A stretch of 64,000 nt of DNA from Microbacterium sp. LKL04 (GCF_900102005.1 NZ_LT627736.1:62001-126000), one strand, 5' to 3'. Positions 51,730 through 59,859 are shown, counted from the stretch's first letter. Translations and numbers: made by a program. Notes: generated by a model not told the origin, from the sequence alone.

Positions 51730-52988
51730 GGGACCGTCACCTCCAGTGCGGTCGGCCCGCCGGTCGGGCTGTCGAGCGTCGCGGTGCCGCCGGCGGCGAG
51801 CACCCGGTTCAGGATCCCGTCGAGACCGCCGCCGGGGAGCACGCGGGCTCCGCCGATGCCGTTGTCCTCGACGCGCGCCCAGATGAAGCGGCCGGCCTGG
51901 GCGTCACCGCGGCTTCGGACCACGACGCGCACCTCGGTGGCGCGGGCGTGTTTGGCGGCGTTCGTGAGCGACTCGGCGATGACGAAGTACACCGCCGCCT
52001 CCGACGTCGCGCTGCAGCGTTCGTCGAGACGGACGTCGAGGGCGACGGGGACGTGGGACCGTGCCGCGAGGGCTGAGAGGGCGGCATCCAGTCCCCGGTC
52101 GTCGAGGACGGAGGCGTGGATGCCGCGGGCAAGCTGGCGGAGCTCGGTGATGGCGGCCTTCGTCGAGGTGTGCGCCTCGTCGATCAGTTCCTTCGCGGCG
52201 ACCGGGTCGGAGTCGATCTTCTGCTGCGCGAGCCCCAAGGTCATGCCGACCGAGACGAGCCGCGGCTGGACGCCGTCGTGCAGGTCGCGTTCGATGCGGG
52301 TGCGCTCGACCTCGCTGGCCCGCACCGCGCCGGCCCGCTGCGCTCCGGCGGTCCGCGCCTGCTCGGCGAGGACGGCCTCGCGCGACGGGACGAGGATCGA
52401 CCGGGTGAGCAGGTCGTCGAGGAGCGAGATGCCGAACAGGATGCCGAGGCTCACGAGGACCGCGAGGATGCCGCCGGCAACCGCCCAGCCGCCCGTGACC
52501 GGGATGCCGAGAACCGGTACCCGCCCGCCTGCGGCGCCGCCGAGAGGCGAGACGGCGAGGCCGATCCCGGTGACGACGGCGGACGTGGCGCCGATGACGA
52601 TCCAGCCGAGCACGGCGGCGATCGCGAAGCTGCCGATGCCGCGCCACATCGCCCCGTCGATGAACTGGAGCCACAGTGTGCGGAGGAATCCGCGGAAGCC
52701 CGGCTCGCCGCTCGTGCGGATCGTCAGCGGCGGGATTCCGTGCCCGTACAGCCCTTCGGCGCGCTCGTGCTCGAGCCAGGCGCCGGCCCACACGAGGTAG
52801 ACAGCGGCGATCATCAGGGGGATGCCGATGCCGAACACGAGCGCGAGTCCGACACCGGTGCCGAAGAGGGTGAGGACGGTGGTCAGGATGCCGATGCCCA
52901 CCAGGGCGACGGCGGCGAGCTGCGCGAGCGCGCCGAGGCGCCGCAGCGGCCGCAGCCGTCGGGGCGGCGAGGAGGTGTCGGAAGTCAT
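51717..52988 (-). CDS. Histidine kinase, NarL-type (HisKA_3)
   Basis: The gene encodes 423 residues from ATG 52988 (GTG 52997 is possible). The N-terminal part has about four to five membrane segments with no large sensing domain, as in LiaS/DesK-like kinases. A dimerisation domain follows, ERTRIERDLHDGVQPRLVSV with His237, and an ATPase domain with ESLTNAAKHARATEV (N box) and DNGIGG. It likely senses membrane or envelope stress and signals to the response regulator. The first gene of a three-gene operon. Confidence 0.9.
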   Translation of the reverse strand: MTSDTSSPPRRLRPLRRLGALAQLAAVALVGIGILTTVLTLFGTGVGLALVFGIGIPLMIAAVYLVWAGAWLEHERAEGLYGHGIPPLTIRTSGEPGFRGFLRTLWLQFIDGAMWRGIGSFAIAAVLGWIVIGATSAVVTGIGLAVSPLGGAAGGRVPVLGIPVTGGWAVAGGILAVLVSLGILFGISLLDDLLTRSILVPSREAVLAEQARTAGAQRAGAVRASEVERTRIERDLHDGVQPRLVSVGMTLGLAQQKIDSDPVAAKELIDEAHTSTKAAITELRQLARGIHASVLDDRGLDAALSALAARSHVPVALDVRLDERCSATSEAAVYFVIAESLTNAAKHARATEVRVVVRSRGDAQAGRFIWARVEDNGIGGARVLPGGGLDGILNRVLAAGGTATLDSPTGGPTALEVTVPCAS

Positions 52989-53305
52989 GTCACCCACGCT
53001 AGGGGCGGGGTCCGCCCCTCACATCGGGGCCGACCGGAGACCTCGTTTCGGGTTATCCCCCAGCCTGAGCGACGCCGTCGGAGACGCCGCGCGCGTAGGT
53101 CTACGACTTCGCCCGATGACGAACACGAGCTTCGAGAGGTTCTTGACGCCGCGCTCTTGGAAGCCGAGCAGCAACCCATTACCGCCGATATCGCTGAGTC
53201 CACCGGAGGCGGGGGTGTTGTCTTTGGCGATGATTCTGCGAAGGTCACCGTTCTGGGACAGGTTTTGGGCGTGGACGACGGAGCCCTGGAAGGACTTCAG
53301 CGCCA
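52989..53305. other. Degenerate upstream region of the toxin gene
   Basis: About 315 nt without an intact gene. The plus-strand frame that reads EAEQQPITADIAE and GGGGVVFGDDSAKVTVLG resembles the N-terminal repeats of the toxin proteins but is out of frame with 53306, and no signal peptide precedes it. I read it as a frameshifted, truncated 5' portion of the toxin gene. Confidence 0.45.
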
Positions 53306-54127
53306 GTGTCCGCGGACGGCGGCGTGGTCCTCGACGACGGGACATACGTGCGGACCGGCGACGAAGTCGATCTCGCGTTGCAGGTGAACGCCGATGACTC
53401 CTCCGTGCGTGCACTGACGGTGATCAAAGGACCGGACGCGCCAGAGGAGTTTGTCTACGAGCTGGATCTTGTGGATGGCGCGGAGGCGATACTCAATGCG
53501 GATGGCAGCGTCGACATAACACAGGCCATCGAGGGCGGGTCGGAGCCTTTCGTCGTGGGCGGCTTTGAGGCGCCGTGGGCCGTTGATGCGACAGGAACCG
53601 AGGTCGCTACGCGGTACGAACTCCGCGGAAGCGCACTGGTGCAGATCGTAGATCACCGAAGTGCGGACGTCGCATATCCCGTGGTCGCGGACCCGTTCTG
53701 GATTCCGATCATCATCGTCGCGCTCAAGGCTGCAGCTCACGTGACGGTGAAGGTAGGCAGCCGGACAGTCCGGTACGTACCCGCTGCTGCGTCCACGGTG
53801 ACGAATGCTCTGAAGAATTTCACAACGCTCCAGCTCCGAGCGGGTGCGCACACGTTCAAGTTGGATAAAGCTGGAATCCGTCACATTCTGACGCGCCACC
53901 ACCCCAAGTATTGGGACGGCTCTACCAAGGCAACGCAAACGTTCTTCAACCCGAACATGAGCGTTGCGGATGTCAAGGCACTCGTTCATGTGGCTATGAA
54001 GCAGTGGCCCAATACGCTCAAGTCCAAGGGAACTGGTTCGACGTTCACCTTGAGCGGAAGTGCCGAGGGAGTGAAATACACGATGACGATTCAGAACGGC
54101 CGTGTTGTCCAGTTCTACCCACGTTGA
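53306..54127 (+). CDS. 5'-truncated polymorphic-toxin-like protein
   Basis: The intact frame encodes 273 residues from GTG 53306, but the protein seems to lack its start. Residues about 1-130 are an actinobacterial secreted-toxin pre-domain (GGVVLDDGTYVR, YELRGSALVQIVDHRSADVAYPVVADPFW). The C-terminal 90 residues resemble a secreted RNase-type toxin tip: HTFKLDKAGIRHILTRHHPK, KATQTFFNPNMSVADVKALV and GVKYTMTIQNGRVVQFYPR. The His/Arg and terminal QFYPR pattern fits BECR-type nuclease toxins, from memory. GC is lower than its surroundings. It is followed 10 nt later by the probable immunity gene. Confidence 0.65.
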   Translation: MSADGGVVLDDGTYVRTGDEVDLALQVNADDSSVRALTVIKGPDAPEEFVYELDLVDGAEAILNADGSVDITQAIEGGSEPFVVGGFEAPWAVDATGTEVATRYELRGSALVQIVDHRSADVAYPVVADPFWIPIIIVALKAAAHVTVKVGSRTVRYVPAAASTVTNALKNFTTLQLRAGAHTFKLDKAGIRHILTRHHPKYWDGSTKATQTFFNPNMSVADVKALVHVAMKQWPNTLKSKGTGSTFTLSGSAEGVKYTMTIQNGRVVQFYPR

Positions 54128-54137
54128 GGATCGATCA

Positions 54138-54704
54138 ATGAGCTCCATCAGTTCTGACTCGTCGGCTTCGGCAGTTGCGAGCAACTCGTTCATCCTCATC
54201 CCTCACACGGTGACGGACCTTCAGGACTTCACAGAGAACCACCCGACCTATCTAGTGAGCGTGTATGAGGAGCCCGAAAGAGCGGCGTCGTTGTGGCGGG
54301 AGCGTCTCCGGCGGAACCCCTACGGTGACGAAGGTTACGTTGCTCTGGAGCACTACGGCCGCGATCTGATCGCCGGGGACCTGTGGGATCACGTCGGGGG
54401 CGTCTGGTCGAACTTGGTCGCCGCGATCGGAAGCTTCCTCGAGGACGGTTCAGCGGAAACGAGCTTCCCCGGGCAACCCGCGCCCATCCTGCTCCGACGG
54501 GTTCGTGGGTCCACACTGCTCACGATCAACACGGAAACATCGGTCGTCGATCCGGCAACCTTCTTTCCCGGCGTGCTCAACGAAGCTGAACGGTACTTCA
54601 AGTGGGTGGCCGGAAACATCGGCGAGAACGTCAGCGGGCCGCTTCAGGAAATCGCTCGTATTCGTGAAGGGCTGCGCGACTCGCCGTGGCGCACCGGGGC
54701 GTAA
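54138..54704 (+). CDS. Probable immunity protein for the upstream toxin
   Basis: The gene encodes 188 residues from ATG 54138, with GAGGA just upstream. It lies 10 nt after the toxin stop and has no signal peptide, so it is cytosolic. No named family was recognised. It contains LVSVYEEPERAASLWRER, DGYVALEHYGRDLIAGDLWDH and LRRVRGSTLLTINTETSVVDPATFFPGVLNEAERYF and is mostly alpha with an acidic surface (YEEPE, EDGS). Its place and lower GC, shared with the toxin gene, point to an immunity function. A direct neutralising activity is inferred, not shown. Confidence 0.55.
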   Translation: MSSISSDSSASAVASNSFILIPHTVTDLQDFTENHPTYLVSVYEEPERAASLWRERLRRNPYGDEGYVALEHYGRDLIAGDLWDHVGGVWSNLVAAIGSFLEDGSAETSFPGQPAPILLRRVRGSTLLTINTETSVVDPATFFPGVLNEAERYFKWVAGNIGENVSGPLQEIARIREGLRDSPWRTGA

Positions 54705-54713
54705 CGTGAGGGG

Positions 54714-55544
54714 ATGGTCACCATCCCCACCGTCTCGCTGAACGACGGCACCGCGTTCCCCCAGCTCGGTCTCGGCACCTACAACCTGCGCGGTGAGGAG
54801 GGCACGCAGTCGATCGTCGCGGCGATCGAGGGCGGCTACCGGCTGCTCGACTCGGCGGTCAACTACGAGAACGAGCGCGAGGTCGGCGAGGCCGTCCGGC
54901 GAAGCGGCATCCGCGACGACCTGATCGTGACGACGAAGGTCCCCGGCCGCGACCACGGCTACGACGAGACGCGTCGCAGCGCCGAGGGTTCGCTCGAGCG
55001 CCTCGGGCTCGATCGCCTCGACCTGTACCTCATCCACTGGCCCAACCCGAGCGTCGACAAGTACGTCGACACCTACCGCGCGATGGTCGACCTGCGGAAG
55101 GAGGGACGCGTCGGATCGGTCGGCGTCTCGAACTTCACCGAGCCGATGCTCGCCCGGATCATCGAGGCGACCGGCGTCGTTCCCGCGGTGAACCAGGTCG
55201 AGCTGCACCCCTACTTCCCCCAGGCGCACCTGCGCGCGTTCCACGCCTCGCAGGGCATCCGCACCGAGAGCTGGAGCCCCCTCGCGCGGCGGTCCGAGCT
55301 CCTGAGCGAGCAGGTCGTAACGGATGCCGCCGCCGCCCACGGCGTCACGCCCACCCAGGTCGTGCTCCGCTGGCACGTGCAGCTGGGGACCACCCCGATC
55401 CCGAAGTCCGCCGACCCCACCCGCCAGGCCGAGAACGCCGACGTGTTCGGCTTCTCGCTAACCGACGACGAGATCGCGGCGATTTCCGCCCTCGAGCGCG
55501 GCCGGCTGTGGGACGGCGACCCCGAAACCCACGAGGAGATGTAA
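54714..55544 (+). CDS. Aldo/keto reductase (AKR5-like)
   Basis: The gene encodes 276 residues. The tetrad is Asp46, Tyr51, Lys75 (VTTKVPG) and His108 (LIHWPNP), with QVELHPYFPQAHLRAFH and PIPKSADPTRQAENADVFGFSL (NADPH site). It resembles 2,5-diketo-gluconate reductases (AKR5), which act on sugar ketones or aldehydes. It starts 9 nt after the immunity gene, but its high GC suggests it is native chromosome rather than part of the toxin module. Confidence 0.9.
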   Translation: MVTIPTVSLNDGTAFPQLGLGTYNLRGEEGTQSIVAAIEGGYRLLDSAVNYENEREVGEAVRRSGIRDDLIVTTKVPGRDHGYDETRRSAEGSLERLGLDRLDLYLIHWPNPSVDKYVDTYRAMVDLRKEGRVGSVGVSNFTEPMLARIIEATGVVPAVNQVELHPYFPQAHLRAFHASQGIRTESWSPLARRSELLSEQVVTDAAAAHGVTPTQVVLRWHVQLGTTPIPKSADPTRQAENADVFGFSLTDDEIAAISALERGRLWDGDPETHEEM

Positions 55545-55679
55545 AGGGCGTCGCCCCGCCGGAAGCGGCGCAACCTCCGCTCTGTCCGCCGAACGGCCTA
55601 CAGACGCCACCTCGCGCCCCGCGTTAGCGTTCGCGTGCGGCGTGGCGCTCCGACTGATCACTCGGTATGTCTGGGGGAA

Positions 55680-55757
55680 ATGAGGATGGTGACAAGCACA
55701 CGGTTCGTCATGGGGCCGTGGCCGCGGTGGTGGCGAGGGCTGGTCGTGGCCGTATGA
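55680..55757 (+). CDS. Short ORF coupled to a lipoprotein gene
   Basis: A 25-codon ORF starts at ATG 55680, six nt after a GGGGG ribosome-like site, and ends in TGA at 55755-55757. It overlaps the lipoprotein ATG (55754) as ATGA. It is rich in Arg and Trp (RWWRGLVVAV at the end). It may be a translational leader that brings ribosomes to a lipoprotein lacking its own good site. Function unknown. Confidence 0.4.
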   Translation: MRMVTSTRFVMGPWPRWWRGLVVAV

Positions 55758-56332
55758 GGCGGGGCGTCATCGTGATGGGCACCGTGATGCTGGCGGCCCT
55801 CATGGGGTGCACGGCGGCCGAGGTGCGCCCGAGCGAATCTCAGCCGATGAGGGTCGGCCTCGAGGACACGTCCGGCTCTCCAGAACCGAATTGGGTGACG
55901 GGCGTCTCGTGGTGGACGAAGAGTGAGCCGAGGACCGTCTTCGGGGTTGATGTGTGCATGGTGGACGGTGCCGAGGCGAAGATCATCGCCGTCGAGCCCG
56001 TTGAGAAGGTGGGAAGCGTCATCGATTTGACGCCGCTCGTGCTATCCGCCCCATCACCAGCGGGCGGCGTGATATCTGCAACGGGATATCCGCCCCCGAT
56101 GTCAGACGACGTGACCTTCGTCGCTGCCAAGGGGGCACAGTTCACCTATGCGTGCGGCTCACGGGGAGGGGTGCAACAGATCGTCATCGGACTCGAGGCC
56201 ACCGGGCCTGAGGGCGGTGGGTGGAAGGGGATCTCTGTTCGCTACTCCGTGGGTGGTGCGCCGCACGAGCTCGTGGTGCCTCTGAATGCGTTGATGTGCG
56301 GAACGGACACCGAACCCTGCGGACGGCCTTAG
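55754..56332 (+). CDS. Hypothetical lipoprotein
   Basis: The gene encodes 192 residues from ATG 55754; an in-frame ATG at 55667 would give a 29-residue longer form. The signal reads RRGVIVMGTVMLAALMGC with a lipobox ending at Cys. The mature part is beta-rich with two Cys pairs (DVCMVDGAEAKI, FTYACGSRGG, LMCGTDTEPCG) and no named family. It probably sits at the outer face of the membrane. Its start is coupled to the 25-codon ORF upstream. Neighbouring genes are also small envelope proteins. Confidence 0.6.
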   Translation: MRRGVIVMGTVMLAALMGCTAAEVRPSESQPMRVGLEDTSGSPEPNWVTGVSWWTKSEPRTVFGVDVCMVDGAEAKIIAVEPVEKVGSVIDLTPLVLSAPSPAGGVISATGYPPPMSDDVTFVAAKGAQFTYACGSRGGVQQIVIGLEATGPEGGGWKGISVRYSVGGAPHELVVPLNALMCGTDTEPCGRP

Positions 56333-56447
56333 CACTCCTCGTCCTTCTCGTTCATGGGGCACCCCTTCGAGCGCTGAGCAATCAGGGGTCGTTGGCAGCG
56401 GTGACCGACGGCGCTAACGTTCGATGCATCGCGGACGGCATCGGGGG

Positions 56448-57173
56448 ATGAGCATGCGGGAACAGTCAGTAGGGCTGCCGGGCGGTGCCGCCGCGATCGT
56501 GGCGGCACCCGTCGTCCTCGGGTACGTACTCGCCGCGGTGTCGACGGCGCTCGCCATCGGCTTCGCTGTACGGATGCCGCGGCCCCGGCGTCCGCGACCA
56601 CCGATCCGCGCGCTGGCCGGATTGGTCGTCGTGGCCAGCGCCACCCTCTTTGCGGGGTGCTCCGCGGCACCCGTGGAAAGTGCGACGTCGGTGGTCGATT
56701 ACGAGAGGTAGGAGTCGGTGGAGGCGCTGCGGTCCGAGGCCGATCTGATCGTCGAGGTCGAGCTCAGCGGACCGCGCAACGACGTCCTCATGCCGGAGTA
56801 CAGCGGCGTTGACCCCAGGCTGAACCCCTTCGCCGGCACGGACGAGACGCCGGTTCCCGGGAACGGGGCCCTTGCGATCACGGTGTACGAAGCATCGGTG
56901 ATCGCCGTCCACGACGGTGACGCAGAGGTGGGGGACTCCATCGACGTCGCGCAGATGGGTGGGACCCTCGACGGTGTCCACTACGCCTTTGCGAACGTCG
57001 CCTCTCTGACCGCGGGAGTACCGACCCTGCTCTTCCTCGAGACCCCTCCCGACGCGCCTGCCTTCATCGTCGGCGAGGATCAGGGGGCCTTCGAGCTCGA
57101 CGGCGACACGTACAGGTCGCTCGGCGACGGCGGTCTGTCGCTGTCGCGGGCGGAGGCGCACGCGCTCGGCTGA
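56448..57173 (+). pseudogene. Lipoprotein gene split by an in-frame amber codon
   Basis: One frame runs from ATG 56448 (or 56454 with GGGGG before it) through a lipobox (VVVASATLFAGCSAAP), meets TAG at 56709-56711, and continues in the same frame to 57173. The part after the stop reads ESVEALRSEADLIVEVELSG, exactly how such lipoproteins continue (a Tyr or Trp codon is expected at the stop), and then DGVHYAFANVASLTAGVPTLLFL. Both parts read as one envelope protein. So the gene is probably inactivated by a nonsense mutation, or the base is a sequencing error; readthrough is less likely. Confidence 0.6.
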
Positions 57174-57181
57174 CCAGTAGG

Positions 57182-57222
57182 AGGCGGCTGCGGCATCCAT
57201 CTTTCGGATGCCGCAGCCGCCT
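57182..57222. terminator. Bidirectional terminator before rtcB
   Basis: A perfect 17-bp stem (57182-57198 with 57206-57222) with a 7-nt loop lies between the convergent lipoprotein pseudogene and rtcB. Confidence 0.88.
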
Positions 57223-57226
57223 GGGT

Positions 57227-58396
57227 CTAGTCGCCCTTCACGTTGACGAGCTGGCGCAGCGTGTGGCGGATCTCGACGAGATCACCGGCGTCGGACATCA
57301 CCCGGTCGATCGGCTTGTAGGCCTGCGGGATCTCGTCGATGAACGCGTCCGTGTCCCGGAACTCGATGCCCGTCATGGCCTCCCGCAGCTGCTCGTGCGT
57401 GAAGGTGCGCCGCGCCGCCGACCGCGAGTACTCGCGACCAGCGCCGTGCGGGGAGGAGTTGAGCGAGAGCGGGTTGCCGAGTCCCGAGACGACGTACGAC
57501 GCCGTGCCCATCGATCCCGGGATGAGACCGGGCCGACCCTTGTCCGCCTGGATGGCGCCCTTCCTCGACACCCACACCTCCTTGCCGAAGTGCTTCTCGC
57601 GCTCGGTGAAGTTGTGGTGACAGTTGATCCGCTCCTGCTCGATCACGTCCTCGCCCATCGTCTCGGACAGCTGCCGGGCGACCCGCTCCATCATCTCCTC
57701 ACGGTTCAGCAGCGCGAAGTGCTGCGCCCACCTCAGCTGCCGGATGTACGACCAGAACTCGTCCGTGCCCTCCGCCAGGTAGGCGAGGTCCCGATCGGGC
57801 AGGTCGATCCACCACTGCGTCGCGAGCCGCTGCGCCACGCCGATGTGGTGGGTGGCGATCTTGTTGCCCACGCCCCGCGAACCGGAGTGGAGGAACATCC
57901 AGACCGCGTCGGCCTCGTCAACCGAGATCTCGATGAAGTGGTTGCCCGACCCGAGCGAGCCGAGCTGGTTCCGCCAGTGACCCGCGTATGACGCCGGGTC
58001 GAAGTCGTTCTTGGCCGCGAGCTCCTCCAGCTCGGCGATGCGCGGCTCAGCGGTCAGGACGATGGTCCGGTTGTCATGGCCCGCCGACAGCGGGACCGCC
58101 CGCTCGATCTGCTGCCGGAGCGTCGTCAGGTCACGAGAGACGAGCTGCGCCTTGGTGAACTGCGTGCGGACGGCGATCATGCCGCATCCGATGTCGACGC
58201 CGACGGCCGCCGGCATGATGGCCCCCAGCGTCGGGATGACCGAGCCGACGGTCGCCCCCTTGCCGAGGTGCGCATCCGGCATGAGCGCCAGATGGGGGTG
58301 GATGAACGGCATGCGGGACGAGGTGCGAGCCTGTTCGACGGTCTTCTCGTCGATGATGCTCGCCCACGACAGCAGCCTGTTCGAGAGCTTCTCCAT
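57227..58396 (-). CDS. rtcB: RtcB tRNA-splicing RNA ligase
   Basis: The gene encodes 389 residues from ATG 58396 (GAAAGGA site). RtcB landmarks are VGVDIGCGMIAVRT, LGSLGSGNHFIE, FLHSGSRGVGNKIATHH, INCHHNF, and PHGAGREYSR with the nucleophilic His317 that forms the GMP-enzyme intermediate. It joins 2',3'-cyclic phosphate and 5'-OH RNA ends using GTP and manganese. It may repair tRNA or ribosomal RNA cut by toxins. It ends at a terminator. A strong-ribosome-site 29-codon ORF and a hairpin lie between its promoter and its start. Confidence 0.92.
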   Translation of the reverse strand: MEKLSNRLLSWASIIDEKTVEQARTSSRMPFIHPHLALMPDAHLGKGATVGSVIPTLGAIMPAAVGVDIGCGMIAVRTQFTKAQLVSRDLTTLRQQIERAVPLSAGHDNRTIVLTAEPRIAELEELAAKNDFDPASYAGHWRNQLGSLGSGNHFIEISVDEADAVWMFLHSGSRGVGNKIATHHIGVAQRLATQWWIDLPDRDLAYLAEGTDEFWSYIRQLRWAQHFALLNREEMMERVARQLSETMGEDVIEQERINCHHNFTEREKHFGKEVWVSRKGAIQADKGRPGLIPGSMGTASYVVSGLGNPLSLNSSPHGAGREYSRSAARRTFTHEQLREAMTGIEFRDTDAFIDEIPQAYKPIDRVMSDAGDLVEIRHTLRQLVNVKGD

Positions 58397-58454
58397 GGTT
58401 CCTTTCCTTCGTGGAGGGCCCGGGAGCCTTCGTGCGGAGAGGAACACACGAGAC

Positions 58455-58485
58455 GACGCCCCGGACCTGTGCGGTGCGGGGCGTC
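58455..58485 (-). terminator. Hairpin between the upstream ORF and rtcB (possible attenuator)
   Basis: GACGCCCCG (58455-58463) pairs with CGGGGCGTC (58477-58485). It lies 15 nt after the stop of the upstream ORF and about 60 nt before rtcB. There is no T-run, so it may be a pause or RNA-stability hairpin instead. Confidence 0.45.
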
Positions 58486-58499
58486 GGACGGTGATGGCG

Positions 58500-58589
58500 T
58501 CAGACGGCGCGCGCCGGAGGGTACGGCTCGTAGCGGAACGGGACCTTGGTCTCGTTCCGCTGGAGCAGATCACGCTGCTGCGTGGTCAT
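58500..58589 (-). CDS. 29-codon ORF upstream of rtcB
   Basis: From ATG 58589 (with GGAGGA six nt before it) to TGA at 58502-58500 the frame encodes 29 residues: a Gln/Arg-rich start (TTQQRDLLQRNE) and a Pro/Tyr-rich end (FRYEPYPPARAV). It has no membrane segment. It is too short for ordinary gene calling but has a near-perfect ribosome site. It is followed by a hairpin and rtcB in the same direction. It could be a translated leader peptide or a small protein acting with RtcB. Confidence 0.5.
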   Translation of the reverse strand: MTTQQRDLLQRNETKVPFRYEPYPPARAV

Positions 58590-58706
58590 GGCGTCCTCCG
58601 GGTTCTCGCCGTGCCGGTCGGCACAGCCTTGCTACGTTAGCGGCCCGGGCGTGTCGCGTCAAAGGTCGATCGTGCGCATGCCTGCGTCGTGTGGCAGGGT
58701 GGCCGC

Positions 58707-58856
58707 ATGGGTGGACTCGTCGGCTGGCATCTCCTGATCATCCTCGGAGTGGTCCTGATGATCGCGTTGATCGTCTGGGGGATCTACTGGGTCGTGCGGC
58801 TGGCCGCGCGCCACGGAAGCGAGGATGCCGCCGACCGTCGCTCCCGCGTGGGGTAG
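58707..58856 (+). CDS. 49-residue small membrane protein
   Basis: From ATG 58707 to TAG the protein has one strong hydrophobic segment (LLIILGVVLMIALIVWGIYWV) followed by a charged tail (RLAARHGSEDAADRRSRVG). This is the typical N-out or N-in small membrane protein. Its function is unknown. Its 3' end meets the frameshifted aspartyl-protease-like gene on the other strand. Confidence 0.55.
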   Translation: MGGLVGWHLLIILGVVLMIALIVWGIYWVVRLAARHGSEDAADRRSRVG

Positions 58857-59220
58857 AGCTCAGGCGAGGTAGCCCCACCAGCCGACGCAGCACATCGAGC
58901 CCGAGCAGCGAGGGTGCGGCGGGATTCGGTTCGAGGTCGAGCACCGGCCGCTCGATCACGAGGTCGCCGATGCGCAGCTCACGCGCGGTGACGCGCTCCG
59001 TCGACCCGGCCCGGGAGAAGACCCCGCCGCCGCCCGGGTCCTGCGGTGTCAGCCGCTCGAGCCCGGCCGTGAGCGGACCGTCGACGAGGCCGCTGCGCGC
59101 GCCGCCGGTGTCGACGATGAGGCTGTGGATCGTGCCGTCGATCTCGGCCACCACCCGCACCGCGATCGCGTCGGGCAGGTCCGGATCGGCATCGAGGTCG
59201 AGCGGGATGACGGTGCTCAC
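58738..59220 (-). CDS. Aspartyl-protease-like protein, probably frameshifted near its end
   Basis: The frame encodes 160 residues. The retropepsin-like part has the catalytic motif LIVDTGGARSGLV and the later LRIGDLVIERPVLDLE and SLLGLDVL. The last 50 residues (RRHPRFRGARPAARPSRSP) are an Arg/Pro-rich artefact antisense to the small membrane gene. In a neighbouring frame, the sequence after LLGLDVL reads WWGYLA and stops at 58862-58860, which would end the gene just clear of the membrane gene. A one-base indel near 58875-58890 is the simplest explanation. Function unknown. Confidence 0.55.
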   Translation of the reverse strand: MSTVIPLDLDADPDLPDAIAVRVVAEIDGTIHSLIVDTGGARSGLVDGPLTAGLERLTPQDPGGGGVFSRAGSTERVTARELRIGDLVIERPVLDLEPNPAAPSLLGLDVLRRLVGLPRLSSTPRGSDGRRHPRFRGARPAARPSRSPRRSTRSSGPLRG

Positions 59221-59240
59221 GGCATCACCTTAATGACCGC

Positions 59241-59807
59241 TCAGAGCGACTGCAGCAGCGCCCGCATCCGGCGGAGCACCTCGTCGAGGTGATCGGTCAG
59301 AGAGGCGCCCGCGGGCTCGGATGCCCATGCCTCCAGTGCTGCCTGCAGGGCTTCGACGGTGACTCCGGCGATCGCCGCCGCCGTCGCCTCGTCCTCGCCG
59401 CGACGGCGGAAGCCCTCCCGGATGGCGTCCCGCAGATCCGCCTGCTTGCGCAGGTCCCGTTCGCGCAGCGCCGGCTCGGACGCGATCACCCGACGGGCGA
59501 AGCGCATCTCGGCACGCCGGGGCTCGAAACGCTCGCGCGCCAGCACCCGGAGACCGTCGATCACTACCTGCATCGGCTGCGCGTCCCGCGTCGCCTCGGC
59601 GATCATGCGGGTCGCGCGCTGCGGGATCTCGTCGTCGTCGAAGAAGACCTCGCGCTTGTCGCTGAAGTGGCGGAAGAACGTGCGACGCGTCACACCGGCC
59701 CGGTCGACGATGTCGGGCACGGTGGTCGCCGCGTAACCGCGCTCCTCGAAGAGCGAGAGCGCCGCCGCTCTCAGTCGTTCCCGGGTGTCCGGTGCCCATC
59801 TGGCCAT
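59241..59807 (-). CDS. TetR-family transcriptional regulator
   Basis: The gene encodes 188 residues from ATG 59807. The helix-turn-helix reads RERLRAAALSLFEERGYAATTVPDIVDRAGVTRRTFFRHFSDKREV. The C-terminal half is helical with no clear ligand clue. It is divergent from the quinone-oxidoreductase-like gene by 81 nt, with paired operator-like repeats between, so it most likely represses that gene. The upstream in-frame extension overlaps the neighbour and is not used. Confidence 0.87.
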   Translation of the reverse strand: MARWAPDTRERLRAAALSLFEERGYAATTVPDIVDRAGVTRRTFFRHFSDKREVFFDDDEIPQRATRMIAEATRDAQPMQVVIDGLRVLARERFEPRRAEMRFARRVIASEPALRERDLRKQADLRDAIREGFRRRGEDEATAAAIAGVTVEALQAALEAWASEPAGASLTDHLDEVLRRMRALLQSL

Positions 59808-59832
59808 CCGGACAGCATAGTGACGACACCCT

Positions 59833-59859
59833 GTGTCATGCGAGGTACAGTGATGACAC
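59833..59859. promoter_or_regulatory. Operator-like inverted repeat of the TetR/oxidoreductase pair
   Basis: GTGTCAT-N13-ATGACAC lies in the divergent gap. Related half-sites (GTGACGACAC and GTGACATCAC) flank it, so the region is built from repeats of a TGACA-like core. Confidence 0.55.

Noticed and set aside
53019..53414. Minus-strand frame over the toxin upstream region
   Set aside because: It reads protein-like in part but has no ribosome site or family, and it is antisense to the recognised toxin trace.
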